From positions 36,513-46,614 of the forward strand of contig NWUY0300025932.1 in the NCBI GenBank assembly GCA_004151065.3: a DNA stretch of 10,102 nt, given 5' to 3'. The stretch is from Larix sibirica. Lineage: Eukaryota > Streptophyta > Pinopsida > Pinales > Pinaceae. Both the position numbers and the translations under genes were made by a program. The notes under the pieces were generated by a model. The model was not told where the DNA came from, searched no databases, and saw only the letters and a program-made list of their open reading frames with translations. Positions 7,867 to 10,102 of the stretch are shown piece after piece. Every line of letters begins with the position of its first letter. Position 1 is the first letter of the stretch.

Positions 7867-8017
7867 GTTGGTTATGAGATCAAATTTTCTAACAATGGCT
7901 TCAACTGTCCTAAAGAGAGGCAAAGCACCTGGGAAACCTAACCGTGACAAGGATGCTTAAGGATCTAACAAGAGGAATTCCATGGCCACAGTCTGTGACT
8001 GCGATCGAACAAACACA
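7867..8017 (+). CDS. Possible exon or exon relic of an unrecognised gene
   Basis: A less AT-rich patch lies between a plausible acceptor (TGTTGCTGCAG, ending 7866) and a strong donor (ACA|GTAAGT, GT at 8018). One plus-strand frame reads MRSNFLTMASTVLKRGKAPG from ATG at 7874 (second ATG at 7895), then KPNRDKDA, a single TAA, and GSNKRNSMATVCDCDRTNT up to the donor. The peptide is basic and resembles the start of a nuclear protein, but I do not recognise it. The in-frame TAA means it is broken, is read in another frame, or is untranslated. A good acceptor with a pyrimidine tract (TTTGTTTTACAATCTCCACAG, ending 8406) follows, so 8018-8406 could be an intron, but no convincing next coding exon follows it. 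Confidence 0.3.
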
Positions 8018-8406
8018 GTAAGTCTTGTTTAATCCTTCTAATATTCCAATGTATATGATTTAAAGGATTTCACACAGGATTTGAGTCGATACTGTTATTT
8101 ATCATATTTTCCCATAGGTCTTAGTCTCATCTCAGCTTCCATTTTTTACTACCCCCCTTTTGACAGGGTATTTGTATTTGGGCATCAATAACCCTTGCGC
8201 ATAAACCCCAATGACAGTGGTAAATTGGATTGAACTCTTATTAATTTTTCTATAAGCGATCGAAAGGGAGTTTATTTTTTATTTCCCTTCTAAATTTGCT
8301 TAAATCCTACTATCCATTGTCATGATTGAGCTTCAAAGAAAAATAAAATGTGGTCAGGGCTAGAAAACCACATGCTATTTTTCCCTTTGTTTTACAATCT
8401 CCACAG
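8018..8406 (+). other. Intron-like interval, no gene of its own
   Basis: T-rich on the plus strand, starting GTAAGT and ending in a long pyrimidine tract plus CCACAG. Both borders match plant splice consensus, but splicing cannot be shown from the sequence and the sequence after the acceptor has stops in all frames within a short distance. Confidence 0.3.
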
Positions 8407-8674
8407 GTGAGCAGTGCTTACTAATTCTTGGATTTTATATCTTTAATGCTATCGGAAGTTTCAAAATAATGATGGCTTTGGGACGAGCAATGGCGCATGC
8501 ATATTTGTAGTGGCATTTATTTTCACACTTTTAGTTGTTATCTATGCATAGTCATGGTTGCATTTGGTAAACTTAATCATGTTAGAAACTGCGTTCATCG
8601 CCTTTGGAAAATTTCCATGTATGTGATATTGTGTTTTTTTTCCATCCACTTATTGCATTGCGCAACGAAACAAT
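8407..8674. other. Non-coding stretch, no supported gene
   Basis: A 93-codon plus-strand open frame (8497-8778) begins here, but it is Cys/His/Leu-rich, looks like translated T-rich DNA, and runs into the first copy of the tandem repeat. I regard it as chance. Confidence 0.5.
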
Positions 8675-9400
8675 TGTATACATGCAATCTATATTTGCAT
8701 TTAACACATATTCCAGACATGGTGATTCAACCACGCATTTTTCTTAAGAGAAAGATGCATTCTTGTGACCACATTTGATGGATTATTTCTTCAGATATTT
8801 TCTATTCCTTTTCCCTATTCATATCCCAAATGATGCTTCTCCACATTCTTGTATAGAATCCGAGTAAACCCGACAACATAGAATTGTGTGCCTCACCCCG
8901 GGGGATTACACAATGGGCACATGTTGGCACTAAACAATGATGACAAGTTGACAAACGCTCAAGCTAACCCCTTGGGATTATATTGCAATTCTAATTGTTA
9001 TATTTCACTCCATATTGGGTGTATACATGCAAGCTATACCAACGTTTTGCACATATTCCAGACATTGTGAGTATTTATTATTGATTTGAATTGCACTAAT
9101 TATTTTTCAACCACACATTTTTCTATGGACAAAGATGCAATCTTGTGGCCACATTTGATGTGTGCTATCTTTAGATATTTCTAGTTCTTTTACCCTAATC
9201 AGTTCCCAAAGGATGATTCTCTGCATTCGTGGATAGAATCCCTAGTAAATACATCTGCATAGACTAGTGTGCCTTACCTAGGGGAATTCGCAGTGGGCAT
9301 CTGCTGGCATGGAACTAGTAAAATGCTCAACAACATTGGTGACAACTGGTTGAGATAACCCCAGGGCTTATATTGCAATTATAATTACTACCTTTCACTC
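8675..9400. repeat. Two-copy diverged tandem repeat, 345-390 bp unit
   Basis: Copy 1 (8675 to about 9019) and copy 2 (9020 to about 9400) share ordered blocks: TGTATACATGCAA, CACATATTCCAGACAT, TCAACCAC-CATTTTTCT, TTGTG-CCACATTTGATG, ATAGAATCC, GTGTGCCT-ACC, GTGGGCA/ATGGGCA, GGTTATATTGCAATT-like and TTTCACTCC. The offset between copies is 345 at the start, about 381 after a roughly 35-bp insertion in copy 2 (about 9071-9106), and 390 near the end. Divergence is high, so the duplication is old. No coding content or terminal repeats were recognised in the unit. Confidence 0.85.
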
Positions 9401-10102
9401 CCTAATTTTGTTACCAAAAATAGTGCTCCCGTTAATGTTGATTGACCAATTACCTTGAGATTATTTTTTTTTGTGCCTTCTAAGAGCCCAAATTTGACTG
9501 AAATAGAGTTTTAGGATTAGGCAATGTTGAAGGACATGTGACATGACCAGTTTTGTGACTTGTATCATCTTATTATTCTGGTCCTAACGTAATGCTCAAC
9601 CATGCCTTAGCTTGTGTCATGAATTGAAAGACTTCTCCTTGGAGATGCCTAAAGGAAAATGTTCTCAGGTGTTCTGCACTCACTTTTAAACATGTTTTCA
9701 GGTGTTAGTAATCTTTTGGATTCTGATTACAATGAAATGTTGTTTACGTTCCTTTCACATCATGTTTCTTAATGTCTGGTAACTATTTTCTTCTAAGAAC
9801 ATTTTATACCTTATAATCATCTCCCAAAGGTCTGCATATGTAACAAACTGTATTAGAGGGTTAATATCAAGCCTCTGATGTATGTGAAAGCCATTGCTTT
9901 CAGATTGTTATCTTTCCAATTTTGATGAACAGACATTGAATGTAGATTGTTACATTTTTATTTTTTTTTTTCCAAGAAAAAAAAGCGTAAAAAGAATTAT
10001 ATTTGTTATTTCAAAAGTGAAATCAAAATATATATCTTCGAGCCTTGAAGCTCCTTTGTAAAGTCTAGAAATGTCCTCAAACCTACCCTGTAGCTACATA
10101 TT
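9401..10102. other. Intron-like or intergenic sequence, no gene seen
   Basis: T-rich plus-strand sequence with several CAG-ending pyrimidine tracts (for example ending near 9669, 9704 and 9903) but no open frame of useful length. The paired motifs TTCTCAGGTGTT and TTTTCAGGTGTT near 9662 and 9697 form a small direct repeat. The texture suits a long plant intron, but no exon is identifiable. Confidence 0.45.
9961..9984. repeat. Poly-T/poly-A inverted junction
   Basis: A run of eleven T, then CCAAG, then eight A. The T and A runs can pair as a short AT hairpin. It may mark the tail of an inserted retroelement in either orientation, but no element body was recognised beside it. Confidence 0.6.

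Noticed and set aside
8497-8778. Plus-strand open frame of 93 codons, and a 60-codon one at 8888-9070
   Set aside because: Both overlap the diverged tandem repeat, are not preserved between its two copies, and have compositions expected from T-rich non-coding DNA.

Overview
The window looks like nuclear, repeat-rich intergenic DNA of a land plant with a large genome. The signs are long AT-rich spacers, AT and GT microsatellites, tRNA-derived SINE-like heads, tandem duplications, a heavily decayed multi-kilobase reading frame, and introns-like T-rich sequence with GTAAGT donors and pyrimidine-tract/CAG acceptors. A gymnosperm such as a conifer is my best guess from the overall texture and the SINE head, but this is inference and no single feature proves it. 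No intact protein-coding gene, rRNA, functional tRNA or CRISPR array is present.

Layout. 1-314: a SINE-like element on the minus strand (about 19-259) sits between two (AT)n tracts, followed by a CT/GT microsatellite. 315-1699: gene-poor spacer with two small direct-repeat pairs (44-bp and 54-bp periods). 1700-5922: the main content, a plus-strand relic of one long protein (roughly 1,300 codons). It can be followed almost end to end by switching frames; it carries dozens of in-frame stops, several indels and three internal tandem duplications. Its N-terminal part is globular-looking, the middle is Lys/Arg- and Pro-rich, and the C-terminal part is Lys/Glu-rich and coiled-coil-like. I do not recognise the family. 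I saw no reverse transcriptase, integrase, protease or DDE transposase motif in the stretches I translated.

5923-7712: AT-rich DNA with a possible decayed solo LTR on the minus strand (6181-7707, 5-bp flanking direct repeat CTTGG, TATA box near its right end) and a second degenerate tRNA-like head inside it (about 7046-7108). 7713-8018: a short, less AT-rich patch that may be an exon or exon relic (7867-8017) ending at a GTAAGT donor. 8019-10102: non-coding, intron-like or intergenic DNA containing a diverged two-copy tandem repeat (about 8675-9400) and a poly-T/poly-A junction near 9961-9984.

Nothing here works together as a pathway. The biological story is decay: a long gene-like or transposon-like unit has been mutated, with stop codons that fit C-to-T loss of CAG, CAA and CGA codons, and repeatedly duplicated on a small scale, within a mosaic of short mobile elements.
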